Source of the DNA: JBLIDK01 sp047632595
GTDB taxonomy: Bacteria; Bacteroidota; Bacteroidia; Sphingobacteriales; Sphingobacteriaceae
Length of the DNA: 33,336 nt
NCBI GenBank assembly: GCA_047632595.1
Contig: JBLIDK010000021.1
Location: forward strand, 1-33,336
Reading direction: 5' to 3'
Below, in pieces: positions 16,801 through 23,991 of this stretch. The translations under genes were made by a program, and so were the position numbers. How positions within the stretch are numbered: position 1 is the first letter of the stretch; every line of letters starts with the position of its first letter. The notes below the pieces were generated by a model. It was not told the origin of the DNA. It saw only the letters and a list, made by a program, of their open reading frames with translations, and searched no databases.

Positions 16801-19081
16801 TATTGATTTGGATACTACAAACAGTCCAGGATGTGGGGCAAGCGCAGGTGAATTAAGCGCAACTGTTACTAGTAATAATCCAGCATCTTCTTATGCCTGG
16901 AGTAATTTTGAGACAACTCCAACAATCTCAAATTTAAGTGCAGGTAGTTATACCGTAACTATTGTGGATGATAATGGATGTTCCAATGAAGCAACAGGAG
17001 CGGTTGAAGATGTTGGAACGAATTTATCAATTGATTCAAAATACGAGAAAAATGTTTCCTGTAAAGGGGGTAGCAATGGGGCTGCATTTGTTGCTGTATT
17101 AGGAGGAAATGACCCGTATTCTTACACTTGGAACACCACACCAGCTCAATTTACTGATACAGCAATTAATTTACCAGCTGGTGATTATACAGTTACAATT
17201 CAAGATACAGTTGGTTTAGGAACTTCCGGTTGTATTATCGTGGCAAACGTTACTATTACCGAACCAACTAATATTTTACTTTTTAATGGGGCAGATAAAA
17301 CAATTTGTGCTGGAGATAGTGCAGATATTAATCCGGTTTTTAGTGGTGGTACACCATCATTAGTATCAGGTTATGATTTTAGTTGGACATCAATCCCAGC
17401 TTCATTTGTTTCTACAGTGGATACAATTAATGTTAAGCCATCTTCTACTACAAGTTATGCGTTAACAATAACAGATAGTTTAAGCTGTTTTGCAGTGGAT
17501 ACAGTTGAAGTTAAGATAAATGCTTTACCAAGTGCATCGTTTTCAGTGGATGGGCCAGTATGTTTGAACGATTCAATTGATGTATTATACTTAGGTTCTG
17601 ATAATGGATCTGCAAACTACAGTTGGAGCTTCGATGGTGCAACTGGAGTCGGAAGTAATCAAGGTCCATATAAAATTACTTGGAACACTGATGGTTCAAA
17701 AGAAGTACAACTTATAATTACTGATACTAATTTTTGTGTTGATTCATCTTCAGTAAATGTTACTGTGAATACAATTCCAACAGCAACTTTTAGTAAAACA
17801 GATTCGGTTTGTCCTGAAGAAGATGCAATAATAATCTATACAGGAACAGCAACAGCTGGAGCGAGTTATACTTGGGGTTTTGCCTCAGGTACAGCTACAC
17901 CAGGAACGGGTCAAGGTCCACATAATGTAAATTGGGCTACTTCTGGTGGGAAATTGATAACCTTACAAGTTGAAGAAAATGGTTGTATATCAGTTGAAAG
18001 AAGTGATGCAGTATTAGTTAAAGACATTCCTTCTAACTCATTCTCAATAAATGACACCATTTGTTTAATTGATACGGCTTTAGTTACTTATTTGAGCAAT
18101 AACCCTCGTGGTACAAAAACATTTACTTGGGATTTTGGTACAGCAAATCTTGAATCTGGTTCAGGTATAGGCCCATATCAATTAACATTTGATGCAGCTG
18201 GAAATTTTGATGTTTCACTTCAAGTAAGCGATTTAGCATGTGTTTCTGAGGCAAATATTCAATCAATAGAAGTACAAGACGCACCTACTGCAACTATTAC
18301 TTTACAAGACACAGCATGTATTGATGAGGAGGTAATTATATCTGGTGGAAGTAATGATCCTGCAGCAAGCTATTCATGGGATTTTGCAAATTCAGATTCT
18401 ATATCAGGAGCAGGTGCTGGACCATATACTGCTACTTGGGATACCTCAGGAAGATTTACAGTTTCCTTACAGACTTCTAATCAATTTGGTTGCCAATCAA
18501 CTGTTGCAGAAAAAGACATCTATATAATAGGAGCACCTGTTGCTAGATATACCTATTCTTATACTGGTACAAAAGTTGATTTCAGCTTTATCGATAGCAA
18601 TTTTATCAATACTTTCTTTTGGGAATTTGGAGGCCGTTTAGCTAATTCAACTGAGGCAAACCCATCAGTTAATTATGGACAAAAAGGAATTTATCAAGCT
18701 ACATTAAAGGTTGGTAATGGATGTAAGGAAGATTCAATTTCTTGTTTTATTTACATGACTGAAGAAAGTGGTACTGGAGTGTGTAAGGCATTCTCAACCG
18801 GAATAAATGACAGATACGCTACTACATCAATTGGTGTAAAAGCATTTCCAATTCCATTCACTTCTGAAATTAAAGTTGAAGTTAGTAGTGAAGAACTAGG
18901 AGAAATGACAATAACTCTTGTAAATGCTTTAGGGCAAGATGTTGTAAACAAGTCAGTTCAAGTTTCACAAGCTGGAAAAACTGTTTATGCAATAGACGGA
19001 TTAGAAAATACTAAGTCAGGTTATTACTTCTTAAAAATTCAACAAAATGATTCATTTAAAGTGATATCATTAGTAAAATAA
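13841..19081 (+). CDS. Giant secreted multidomain protein: beta-rich N-terminus, PKD and SprB-like repeats, type IX secretion sorting domain
   Basis: The protein has 1746 residues. Residues 1-22 form a signal peptide (MKKLNFVILLVCLFVTNSLFSQ region). About 25-700 is repetitive, Asn/Thr/Gly-rich and looks like a beta-helix or adhesin passenger. A PKD domain follows at about 730-815 (ending TYSTPGTYNVTLTATNAAG), then two PKD/Ig-like units to about 985. Two SprB-like repeats (LSAGSYTVTIVDDNGCS; LPAGDYTVTIQD) span about 986-1140. Five or six more PKD/Ig-like units, each with a cysteine pair, cover about 1141-1650. Residues 1667-1746 are a type A T9SS sorting domain (FPIPFTSEIKVEV to the end YYFLKIQQND...SLVK). 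It is probably exported by the type IX system and kept on or released from the surface. A role in adhesion or gliding is inference; no T9SS machinery is in the window. It stands alone between promoter and terminator. Confidence 0.9.
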   Translation: MKKLNFVILLVCLFVTNSLFSQGNTFYSKTTGNLNVEATWGSNPDGTGTAPLSFAAGDTFITNDALTGDSWTIGLNGKLVVKNGGIVTKTQGATWTLDFELEDGSTMYLNSNAEAQLSSLSPVNIDSNTIIVIHNMGQAYFDLPNWNFGHLILNAIAVANTVTFGVQTVNIQGHLELIGGTLLAQNKGVVIGGDITTDITIGANLKVTSPGLLTGHQNAVGNDGFLNITVKDSIILKGTGTTTLLQGTINSYPFEFSLTANVIDFSGGGSIFAPNVLPSGNTKFNITTNKYIQSGSTSFAALTQTANAPSLTVLDSMIIKGGTFIGSSIIASGSPVITIENLIVEGGEFFVSQNSAPATMTIVGSAYATGNGVLHPYFGPTNQSWIGEINYKNDPLVPNKHGFINRSNTTSPDFSQEGNATVENDRTVELKGNYFLGEADDFILQGTLKSIDESIVQSGNLVFGSMFTMEPGSKLDIGHTVGISVSEYAGMVQADLVTFEADATYRYNLRAPQISGDGMPGDISTFVAAGINLTMTTDILITDSFSFDAADTAIVITDETNFIALSQTNKNYNSSPTRFVNGPIGQVFDIADSVTLPTGDIVNDEYHFLETGLVGGIIATPIFAELIYNNPTDDGYDIDVFEAALGGVDSLSYRNITGAADVANIVLHYDQNNPGINFEDSLVIAHWSGTEWTGLAGIVDKINNTVSLEAPTALRGQFALSSKLTSGNFGELIPPTPLFSSDTNKVCVGGVISFSNESILDDNVTWGFPGGSPANSNDEKPVITYSTPGTYNVTLTATNAAGSVELIETAYIEVLAKPIAAITAPSSICFGEEFNLSFNGDQTGLTSYSWNLGDDGDDFSGGGPFDTTYLTTGNFDITLTVINDNNCVSLEATKSVLVKELPIASFTFPTDLCFGEDGDFEFDGVDNASATYEYYFEEGVVNAGNGKGPINVTFPTDGDKEVKLVVKLNGCVSDTARNTTDVNEELIIDLDTTNSPGCGASAGELSATVTSNNPASSYAWSNFETTPTISNLSAGSYTVTIVDDNGCSNEATGAVEDVGTNLSIDSKYEKNVSCKGGSNGAAFVAVLGGNDPYSYTWNTTPAQFTDTAINLPAGDYTVTIQDTVGLGTSGCIIVANVTITEPTNILLFNGADKTICAGDSADINPVFSGGTPSLVSGYDFSWTSIPASFVSTVDTINVKPSSTTSYALTITDSLSCFAVDTVEVKINALPSASFSVDGPVCLNDSIDVLYLGSDNGSANYSWSFDGATGVGSNQGPYKITWNTDGSKEVQLIITDTNFCVDSSSVNVTVNTIPTATFSKTDSVCPEEDAIIIYTGTATAGASYTWGFASGTATPGTGQGPHNVNWATSGGKLITLQVEENGCISVERSDAVLVKDIPSNSFSINDTICLIDTALVTYLSNNPRGTKTFTWDFGTANLESGSGIGPYQLTFDAAGNFDVSLQVSDLACVSEANIQSIEVQDAPTATITLQDTACIDEEVIISGGSNDPAASYSWDFANSDSISGAGAGPYTATWDTSGRFTVSLQTSNQFGCQSTVAEKDIYIIGAPVARYTYSYTGTKVDFSFIDSNFINTFFWEFGGRLANSTEANPSVNYGQKGIYQATLKVGNGCKEDSISCFIYMTEESGTGVCKAFSTGINDRYATTSIGVKAFPIPFTSEIKVEVSSEELGEMTITLVNALGQDVVNKSVQVSQAGKTVYAIDGLENTKSGYYFLKIQQNDSFKVISLVK

Positions 19082-19101
19082 GAAAATCAACTCATTACTA
19101 G

Positions 19102-19138
19102 AAAGGAGACTTGTACTAAACAAGCCTCCTTTTTTTTT
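19102..19138 (+). terminator. Intrinsic terminator of the giant gene
   Basis: AAAGGAG at 19102-19108 and CTTGT at 19110-19114 pair with ACAAG at 19120-19124 and CTCCTTT from 19126, with one internal mismatch and a 5-base loop, followed directly by a run of T to 19138. It lies 20 bases after the stop of the giant gene. Confidence 0.88.
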
Positions 19139-19229
19139 GGTCATTACATTGTAATAAGTAAAAAGGACTGGTTAAGACTGATTTGTTTCAATCATCCTAA
19201 TATTACTGATTATTAGAATTGTTTCAAGG

Positions 19230-19255
19230 TTGCTAATGATCAATAATTAGGTTTG
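19230..19255 (+). promoter_or_regulatory. Possible promoter for the YqgE-family gene
   Basis: TAGGTTTG at 19248-19255 fits the -7 element TAnnTTTG. A TTG at 19230-19232 could be the -33 element, but the spacer is only 15 bases, shorter than usual. It lies about 68 bases before the chosen ATG at 19323. The rest of the 19139-19313 spacer shows no gene. Confidence 0.35.
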
Positions 19256-19322
19256 TCTTAGTAAAAGTTCTAGAACTTTATAATTAGAATTACGTTAATT
19301 TAGGGAGACAATATTGTTAGCT

Positions 19323-19886
19323 ATGAAAATTATTACTCAACCACCTAAGGCAGGAAAATTATTAATTTCTGAACCCTTTTTAGTTGATCCAAATTTTAAA
19401 AGAACAGTTATTTATTTAACAGAACATGATGAGCATGGATCTGTAGGATTTATAATGAATAAACCATTGAAAACTTCTTTAGGATCAATCATTGAAGAAT
19501 TGGGGTCTTTAGACACCCATGTTTATTTAGGTGGTCCGGTTCAATTAGATACGCTACATTTTATTCATAAAATTGAGGCAATTAAGGAAGGTAGTGTTGA
19601 ATTGAGCCCTGGTATATATTGGGGAGGTGATTTAGAATTACTGAAAGAATATATAAAACAGAACAAAGTTGAAAAAGAAGATATTAGATTTTTTATTGGT
19701 TATTCAGGATGGACAGAAGGGCAGTTAACTTCAGAAGTAAAAGATAATTCATGGATTGTAACCAAATTTCAAGATAATTATCTTTTCAACGTTGCATCAG
19801 AAAAATTATGGAATAAAGTACTATCTGATATGGGGAATGATTTTAAAATTATCTCGAATTTTCCTGAAGACCCTACCCTAAATTAA
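19323..19886 (+). CDS. YqgE/AlgH family protein (DUF179)
   Basis: This is a YqgE/AlgH family protein of about 187 residues. GKLLISEPFLVDPNFKRTVI near the start, HGSVGFIMNKPL, VYLGGPVQLDTLHFIH and FIGYSGWTEGQL are the conserved blocks of the family, whose biochemical role is still unclear. No signal or membrane segment is seen. I chose ATG 19323, which gives the usual start just before ITQPPKAGKLL. A TTG at 19314 in the same frame lies at better distance from a GGGAG at 19303-19307 and could be the real start, adding three residues. A strong terminator follows 24 bases after the stop. Confidence 0.93.
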   Translation: MKIITQPPKAGKLLISEPFLVDPNFKRTVIYLTEHDEHGSVGFIMNKPLKTSLGSIIEELGSLDTHVYLGGPVQLDTLHFIHKIEAIKEGSVELSPGIYWGGDLELLKEYIKQNKVEKEDIRFFIGYSGWTEGQLTSEVKDNSWIVTKFQDNYLFNVASEKLWNKVLSDMGNDFKIISNFPEDPTLN

Positions 19887-19910
19887 ATAACAGTTAATAA
19901 TTGAAATACT

Positions 19911-19942
19911 AAACCGTCCAATTTAGTTTGGACGGTTTTTTT
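19911..19942 (+). terminator. Intrinsic terminator after the YqgE-family gene
   Basis: AAACCGTCCAA at 19911-19921 pairs perfectly with TTGGACGGTTT at 19928-19938 around a 6-base loop, followed by T residues to 19942. It ends the YqgE transcript about 20 bases before the antiporter ATG, so the antiporter needs its own promoter or read-through. Confidence 0.9.
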
Positions 19943-19962
19943 ATGTTAATTTTAGCTCATTA

Positions 19963-21195
19963 ATGGGAAACTTAGATTCATATACGCTCATAATAGGAGC
20001 ATCTGCAATAATTATTCTTTCGTATTTATTTAATGTAATTGGAAAACGGACGAATATACCTAGTGTTTTACTGTTGATTTTTACAGGTTTAGGTATAAAT
20101 CAAGGAATGAAGGCAATGGGCTTTGTGAACATTGATTTGTTTCCTATTTTAGAGATTCTAGGAATTGTGGGACTAATATTAATTGTTCTTGAAGCGGCAC
20201 TCGATTTAAAGCTTGAACGAAGCAAACTTCCACTCATACTCAAATCATTTTTTGTTGCATTGGTGCTACTGCTCGTAACCTCCTTTGTATGTGCATTCTT
20301 TATTTACAATAGTCTTGGTATACCATACTACAATGCATTAATCTACGCTGTACCTATTTCCATAATGAGTAGTGCAATTACAATACCAAGCGTAGGGAAT
20401 TTAATACCAGAGAAAAAGGAGTTCATGATTTATGAATCAACTTTTTCAGATATACTTGGTATTATTATGTTCTATTTTTTAATTGATGGAAATAAGCCTA
20501 GCAATGCCTACCAAATGTCTTTTAATTTATTTGGGAACATTTTGCTCACAATAATCTGCGCATTTATTTTATCTCTTGCATTAATTTGGGTGCTTCAACG
20601 TATAACTACAAGGTTAAAGCTCTTTTTAAGTTTTGCAATACTTTTATTGATATACAGCATTGGTAAGTTAATGCACTTAAGCTCATTAATTTTTATTCTT
20701 ATTTTCGGATTGGTTTTAAATAATCATGAGATTTTCATAAAAGGAAAGCTTAAACGTTTTATTAAAAAGCGCTTCTTACTAAGAATTTTACAAGATTTTA
20801 AGTTCATGACTGGTGAAACAGCTTTTGTTGTACGAACCTTCTTCTTTGTTATTTTTGGAATGTCGATTGCTTTAGAAACATTGGATAACTATATAATTTA
20901 TGAGATAAGTTTATTGGTTATCTTATCTATGTACTTGATTCGATACTTAAACTTGAGAATGGTATTGAAGTCTAGAATTTTCCCTGAATTGTACATTGCT
21001 CCACGTGGGTTAATTACAATTCTACTATTCTTTTCAATTCCTGCAGAATATCACGTAAGCAAATTTGATTCTGGAATTCTACTAGTAATAATATTAGCAT
21101 CTAGTATTATTATGATGATAGCTTTAATAGCATCAGGAAATAAGATTGAGACTGAAGAGGAAGACGAGGATAGTCCTTTAGGCTTGCTTAGTTAA
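19963..21195 (+). CDS. Cation:proton antiporter (CPA family, NhaP/Kef-like membrane domain)
   Basis: This is a 410-residue membrane protein with about twelve hydrophobic helices and a short acidic tail (ETEEEDEDS). The N-terminal half shows FNVIGKRTNIPSVLLLIFTG and IGLILIVLEAALDLKL-type sequence (here IVGLILIVLEAALDLKLERS), and YAVPISIMSSAITIPSV resembles the transport core of the CPA superfamily. No TrkA-N or other cytosolic regulatory domain follows. It probably exchanges Na+ or K+ for protons at the inner membrane; the ion cannot be read from the sequence. It ends with a 4-base overlap with the convergent nuoB. A terminator lies just upstream and I saw no clear promoter. Confidence 0.85.
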   Translation: MGNLDSYTLIIGASAIIILSYLFNVIGKRTNIPSVLLLIFTGLGINQGMKAMGFVNIDLFPILEILGIVGLILIVLEAALDLKLERSKLPLILKSFFVALVLLLVTSFVCAFFIYNSLGIPYYNALIYAVPISIMSSAITIPSVGNLIPEKKEFMIYESTFSDILGIIMFYFLIDGNKPSNAYQMSFNLFGNILLTIICAFILSLALIWVLQRITTRLKLFLSFAILLLIYSIGKLMHLSSLIFILIFGLVLNNHEIFIKGKLKRFIKKRFLLRILQDFKFMTGETAFVVRTFFFVIFGMSIALETLDNYIIYEISLLVILSMYLIRYLNLRMVLKSRIFPELYIAPRGLITILLFFSIPAEYHVSKFDSGILLVIILASSIIMMIALIASGNKIETEEEDEDSPLGLLS

Positions 21196-21662
21196 GCCTT
21201 TTTGCCTTGAATTTTGTCTTGAAGCTTTAGAATAGCACCAATAAGTGCTTCAGGCCTGGGAGGGCATCCAGGAACGTATACATCTACAGGAATAATTTTA
21301 TCTACCCCCTTTACTACATGGTAACCATGTTCCCAGTAGGGGCCACCACAATTTGCACAACTGCCCATACTTATAACGTATCGGGGTTCTGCCATTTGTT
21401 CGTATAATATTTTAATCCTATCAGCCATTTTAAAGGTCACAGTACCTGAAATCAGCATAACATCGCTTTGACGAGGCGTAGGCCTTGGAAACACTCCAAA
21501 ACGGTCTAAATCATAGGTGCTAGCCATCGAACCCATCATTTCTATTGCACAACATGCCAAACCAAAGGTCATAGGCCACATGCTTTTGGCTTGAGCCCAA
21601 TTTAACAAGTCGTCTAGTTTGGCAAATAATACGTCGTTACTACCGTCCTTTTGGTGGCTCAT
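21192..21662 (-). CDS. nuoB: NADH-quinone oxidoreductase subunit B
   Basis: NuoB holds the N2 [4Fe-4S] cluster of complex I next to the quinone site. The 156-residue protein shows GLACCAIEMM with C37-C38, RPTPRQSDVMLISGT, GSCANCGGPYW with C102, and VPGCPPRPEAL with C133, the full cluster ligand set. It starts 22 bases inside the end of nuoA, so the two should be co-translated. Its stop overlaps the antiporter by 4 bases and no nuoC follows; that gene is far downstream. C105 in place of the more frequent serine in the ANC position is a minor variant. Confidence 0.97.
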   Translation of the reverse strand: MSHQKDGSNDVLFAKLDDLLNWAQAKSMWPMTFGLACCAIEMMGSMASTYDLDRFGVFPRPTPRQSDVMLISGTVTFKMADRIKILYEQMAEPRYVISMGSCANCGGPYWEHGYHVVKGVDKIIPVDVYVPGCPPRPEALIGAILKLQDKIQGKKA

Positions 21663-22245
21663 TTTTTGAAATTTTTGGTATAATTGCTTTGGGCATAGGT
21701 CTTTTTATTCCAGTTGGGGCTTTTGAAACAACCGTTGGCTTAATTTTCTCTTCTTTTCTAATCTCAAAAGTGGCTAAAGCATGCTTTTTATTGTTAAACA
21801 GAAGGTACTTAGATTCAATTGAAGAAGAGTTGTTGAAAGCAAAACGTTCAATTGGCTTTACCCAACTAAGGTCACCATTTTTCCAAGCATAGATAAGCCC
21901 AACAATTAAAATGGAAAGAAAAATAAACATTTCGACTAGGCCAATTATTCCCCATTGACTAAAGGAAGCGGTGATTTCTGGTGAACTAAAAACGGTAGCC
22001 CATGGAAATAAAAACAACAATTCTACTTCAAAAAGTAGAAATAAGATCGCTAAAGTGTAAAAACGAGGGTTGAAACTGCTCCAACTATCATTAACTGGAA
22101 TTTCACCACACTCATAAGTTGAATTCTTAATTGGGTTAGGCCTATCTTTACGCAAGAATAAAGAGGCTATATAGCCTCCAAAAATAAAGGCGACGCCAAT
22201 AAATCCAAATATTATTATATTTCCAAAGGAAGAAATTTGTTCCAT
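21640..22245 (-). CDS. nuoA: NADH-quinone oxidoreductase subunit A with a long C-terminal tail
   Basis: NuoA is a small three-helix membrane subunit of complex I. Residues 1-130 are standard: helix 1, then NSTYECGEIPVNDSWSSFNPRFY with the conserved Cys-Gly-Glu loop, then two helices with LLFEVELLFLFPWA. A usual NuoA ends soon after GDLSWVKP. Here about 70 more residues follow, mostly basic and Pro/Lys-rich (for example SKAPTGIKRPMPKAIIPKIS), and the last 23 bases overlap nuoB. The tail would lie on one face of the membrane and has no recognisable domain. It faces the adenosyltransferase gene across a spacer of 54 bases. Confidence 0.93.
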   Translation of the reverse strand: MEQISSFGNIIIFGFIGVAFIFGGYIASLFLRKDRPNPIKNSTYECGEIPVNDSWSSFNPRFYTLAILFLLFEVELLFLFPWATVFSSPEITASFSQWGIIGLVEMFIFLSILIVGLIYAWKNGDLSWVKPIERFAFNNSSSIESKYLLFNNKKHALATFEIRKEEKIKPTVVSKAPTGIKRPMPKAIIPKISKNEPPKGR

Positions 22246-22299
22246 TATGGATGTAAAGTTATAGCTTCAAGTTTTAAAACCCACTATAACTCAAAAAGA

Positions 22300-22851
22300 A
22301 TGAAAATATATACCAAAACAGGTGATAAAGGAAAAACTGGATTGATAGGAGGAACCCGTGTTTCCAAAGGAGATTTACGTATAGAAACTTATGGAACGGT
22401 TGATGAGTTAAATGCTTTTATTGGACTTATTAGAGACAATAAAGAGAGTAATGACTTTCAAAACGAACTTCATGTAATTCAAGATAGACTATTTACCATT
22501 GGATCTATATTAGCTACTGATGCTTCAAAATCTAAAATGAACTTGCCAACTGTTCGAGAAGAAGACATTGGGGCATTGGAGTTTTTAATGGATAGCATGA
22601 ATGAAGATATGCCTGAACTCAAACATTTTATTCTTCCAGGTGGACATGTGGCAGTTTCACATTGCCACCTTGCAAGATGCGTTTGTAGAAGGGCAGAAAG
22701 ATTCTGTGTGCGACTAGGAGAGGAAATTGAATTGAATGAAATTGTGGTTAGGTATTTAAATAGGTTATCGGATTATTTGTTCGTTTTAGCTCGATATATC
22801 GGATTTAAGAACAATATTGAAGAGTATAAATGGATCCCTAAAATGGATTAA
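22300..22851 (+). CDS. PduO-type cob(I)alamin adenosyltransferase
   Basis: This enzyme transfers the adenosyl group of ATP to cob(I)alamin, making adenosylcobalamin. From ATG 22300 the protein is 183 residues and starts MKIYTKTGDKGKTGLIGG, the normal family N-terminus with its ATP-binding residues; a longer frame from 22237 would add a non-conserved leader. Other marks are RVSKGDLRIETYGTVDELNA, FILPGGH, and CRRAERFCV followed by YLNRLSDYLFVLAR near the end. The best-known user of the product in such genomes is methylmalonyl-CoA mutase, which is not in the window. It is divergent from nuoA. Confidence 0.95.
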   Translation: MKIYTKTGDKGKTGLIGGTRVSKGDLRIETYGTVDELNAFIGLIRDNKESNDFQNELHVIQDRLFTIGSILATDASKSKMNLPTVREEDIGALEFLMDSMNEDMPELKHFILPGGHVAVSHCHLARCVCRRAERFCVRLGEEIELNEIVVRYLNRLSDYLFVLARYIGFKNNIEEYKWIPKMD

Positions 22852-22859
22852 TAAAAAAA

Positions 22860-22881
22860 ATGTTCATAATTTTATGAACAT
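22860..22881. repeat. AT-rich palindrome upstream of the DUF2795 gene
   Basis: ATGTTCATAATTTTATGAACAT is a perfect inverted repeat with 10-bp arms around TT, centred at 22870. A run of A precedes it. On the plus strand there is no T-tract after it, so it is a weak terminator for the adenosyltransferase gene. It lies 15 bases before the -33 element of the next promoter, where a repressor or activator could bind. Confidence 0.55.
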
Positions 22882-22895
22882 AATACAAAATTGTG

Positions 22896-22925
22896 TTTGT
22901 TGTTATGTAAATAATTATACTTTTG
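22896..22925 (+). promoter_or_regulatory. Bacteroidota-type promoter for the DUF2795 gene
   Basis: TTTG at 22896-22899, an 18-base spacer and TACTTTTG at 22918-22925 form a complete consensus promoter. The ATG at 23018 is 92 bases further, so the transcript has an unusually long AT-rich leader of about 85 bases for so small a gene. Confidence 0.65.
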
Positions 22926-23017
22926 CGAACAATTTAAGGATTAGTAGATTTTTTGAGAAAAAATGAAACTTTTTTAATTAATTACAGTTCAACAAAGAAC
23001 AGAAAAGAACCGAGAAT

Positions 23018-23239
23018 ATGTATTGGACTTTAGAATTAGCATCGCATTTAGAAGATGCACCATGGCCAGCAACGAAAGATGAGTTAATTGATTTTAGCAT
23101 TCGTAGTGGAGCGCCAATGGAGGTTGTTGAAAACCTTCAAGCATTAGAAGATGATGGGGATCCATATGAATCTATAGAAGAAATTTGGCCTGATTATCCC
23201 ACAAAAGAGGATTTTCTATTCAATGAAGATGAATATTAA
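23018..23239 (+). CDS. Small acidic DUF2795 family protein
   Basis: This 73-residue acidic protein (MYWTLELASHLEDAPWPATK at the start) matches the DUF2795 pattern: a short helical domain with LEDAPWPATKDELIDFSIRSG, followed by VVENLQALEDDGDPYESIEEIWPDYP and an acidic end. The family is widespread in Bacteroidota and has no known biochemical role. No signal or membrane segment is present. It has its own strong promoter and is not in an operon; its stop lies directly beside the end of the convergent ispD. A regulatory or ribosome-related role is sometimes suspected for such proteins, but nothing in this sequence proves it. Confidence 0.85.
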   Translation: MYWTLELASHLEDAPWPATKDELIDFSIRSGAPMEVVENLQALEDDGDPYESIEEIWPDYPTKEDFLFNEDEY

Positions 23240-23920
23240 TTAGATTTTTGATCGATAAAGTAATGCGCTTTCTGCATATAGTAGATCCGAAGGGTGCGTT
23301 ACTTTAATATTTAGCTCATCTCCTTGAATTAAATTAATTTCCTCGCCAAAAGATTCTGCAATACTTGCATCATCTGTAAAACCATCATTGTTGATTGTTT
23401 GCTCATAGGCATTGAGTAGAATATTGCTTTTAAAACACTGTGGCGTCTGTATAAGCGAGTATTCTGACCTATTTACTGCAACACTACCTGATTGTTCTGT
23501 TTTTCTTAAAGAGTCTTTACACTTAATTGCAACAACAGCGTTCCCTTTTATTAAGGTCGCTTCAAAACATTCATTAATAAGTTTAGTCGTTATTAATGGT
23601 CTAGCACCATCATGAACTGCAACTAAAGAGTTAACATCAACTTGAGAAAGTCCGTTTTTCACACTTTCAATTCTAGTTGAACCACCTAAAACAACGCTAT
23701 GTCGAACATTAAACTGATGTTCCTTGCAGATATTCTTCCAAAACTCAATGTGGTTCTGATTTAATACCAAGATAATTTTGATTGCAGGATCTGCTAAAGC
23801 AAATGCTTCAATAGAATACATAAGCATTGGTTTATCTAGTATTGGATGAAATTGCTTAGGTAGTGCACTTTCAAATCTACTCCCTGTGCCTGCGGCAACA
23901 ATAATTGCAAATTTCTTCAT
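23240..23920 (-). CDS. ispD: 2-C-methyl-D-erythritol 4-phosphate cytidylyltransferase
   Basis: IspD joins CTP to methylerythritol phosphate in the non-mevalonate isoprenoid pathway. The 226-residue protein has the nucleotide loop AAGTGSRFESALPKQF (9-24) with the catalytic R15 and K22, then VHDGARPLI near the middle and QTPQCFK, TDDASIAES and IKVTHPSDLLYAE in the C-terminal half. Length and motifs are normal. It follows queA on the minus strand, but an intrinsic terminator lies between them, just 20 bases before the ispD ATG. It converges with the DUF2795 gene with no spacer. Confidence 0.96.
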   Translation of the reverse strand: MKKFAIIVAAGTGSRFESALPKQFHPILDKPMLMYSIEAFALADPAIKIILVLNQNHIEFWKNICKEHQFNVRHSVVLGGSTRIESVKNGLSQVDVNSLVAVHDGARPLITTKLINECFEATLIKGNAVVAIKCKDSLRKTEQSGSVAVNRSEYSLIQTPQCFKSNILLNAYEQTINNDGFTDDASIAESFGEEINLIQGDELNIKVTHPSDLLYAESALLYRSKI

Positions 23921-23931
23921 TGGTATTAAAG

Positions 23932-23972
23932 TAAAAAAAAAACTCCTTAAATGTTGAATCTAAGGAGTTTTT
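23932..23972 (-). terminator. Intrinsic terminator after queA (minus strand)
   Basis: AACTCCTTA at 23941-23949 pairs with TAAGGAGTT at 23961-23969 around an 11-base loop. On the minus strand a long T-run (plus-strand A at 23932-23942) follows the stem. It ends queA transcription right in front of the ispD start codon. On the plus strand TTTTT at 23967-23972 makes it partly bidirectional. Confidence 0.82.
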
Positions 23973-23991
23973 AATGTGAATAATTGAAATT

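Noticed and set aside
16030..18760. Repeats in the giant gene as a possible CRISPR or DNA repeat array
   Set aside because: Units are about 250 bases long, differ strongly at DNA level and keep one reading frame. They are protein domain repeats.
13060..21192. Mobile element as the cause of the nuo split
   Set aside because: No transposase, integrase, terminal repeats or target duplications were seen. The intervening genes look chromosomal.
21689..21892. Plus-strand frame opposite the NuoA tail
   Set aside because: It starts with a hydrophobic stretch that could look like a signal, but it is the complement of the nuoA extension, which continues the nuoA frame without a break.
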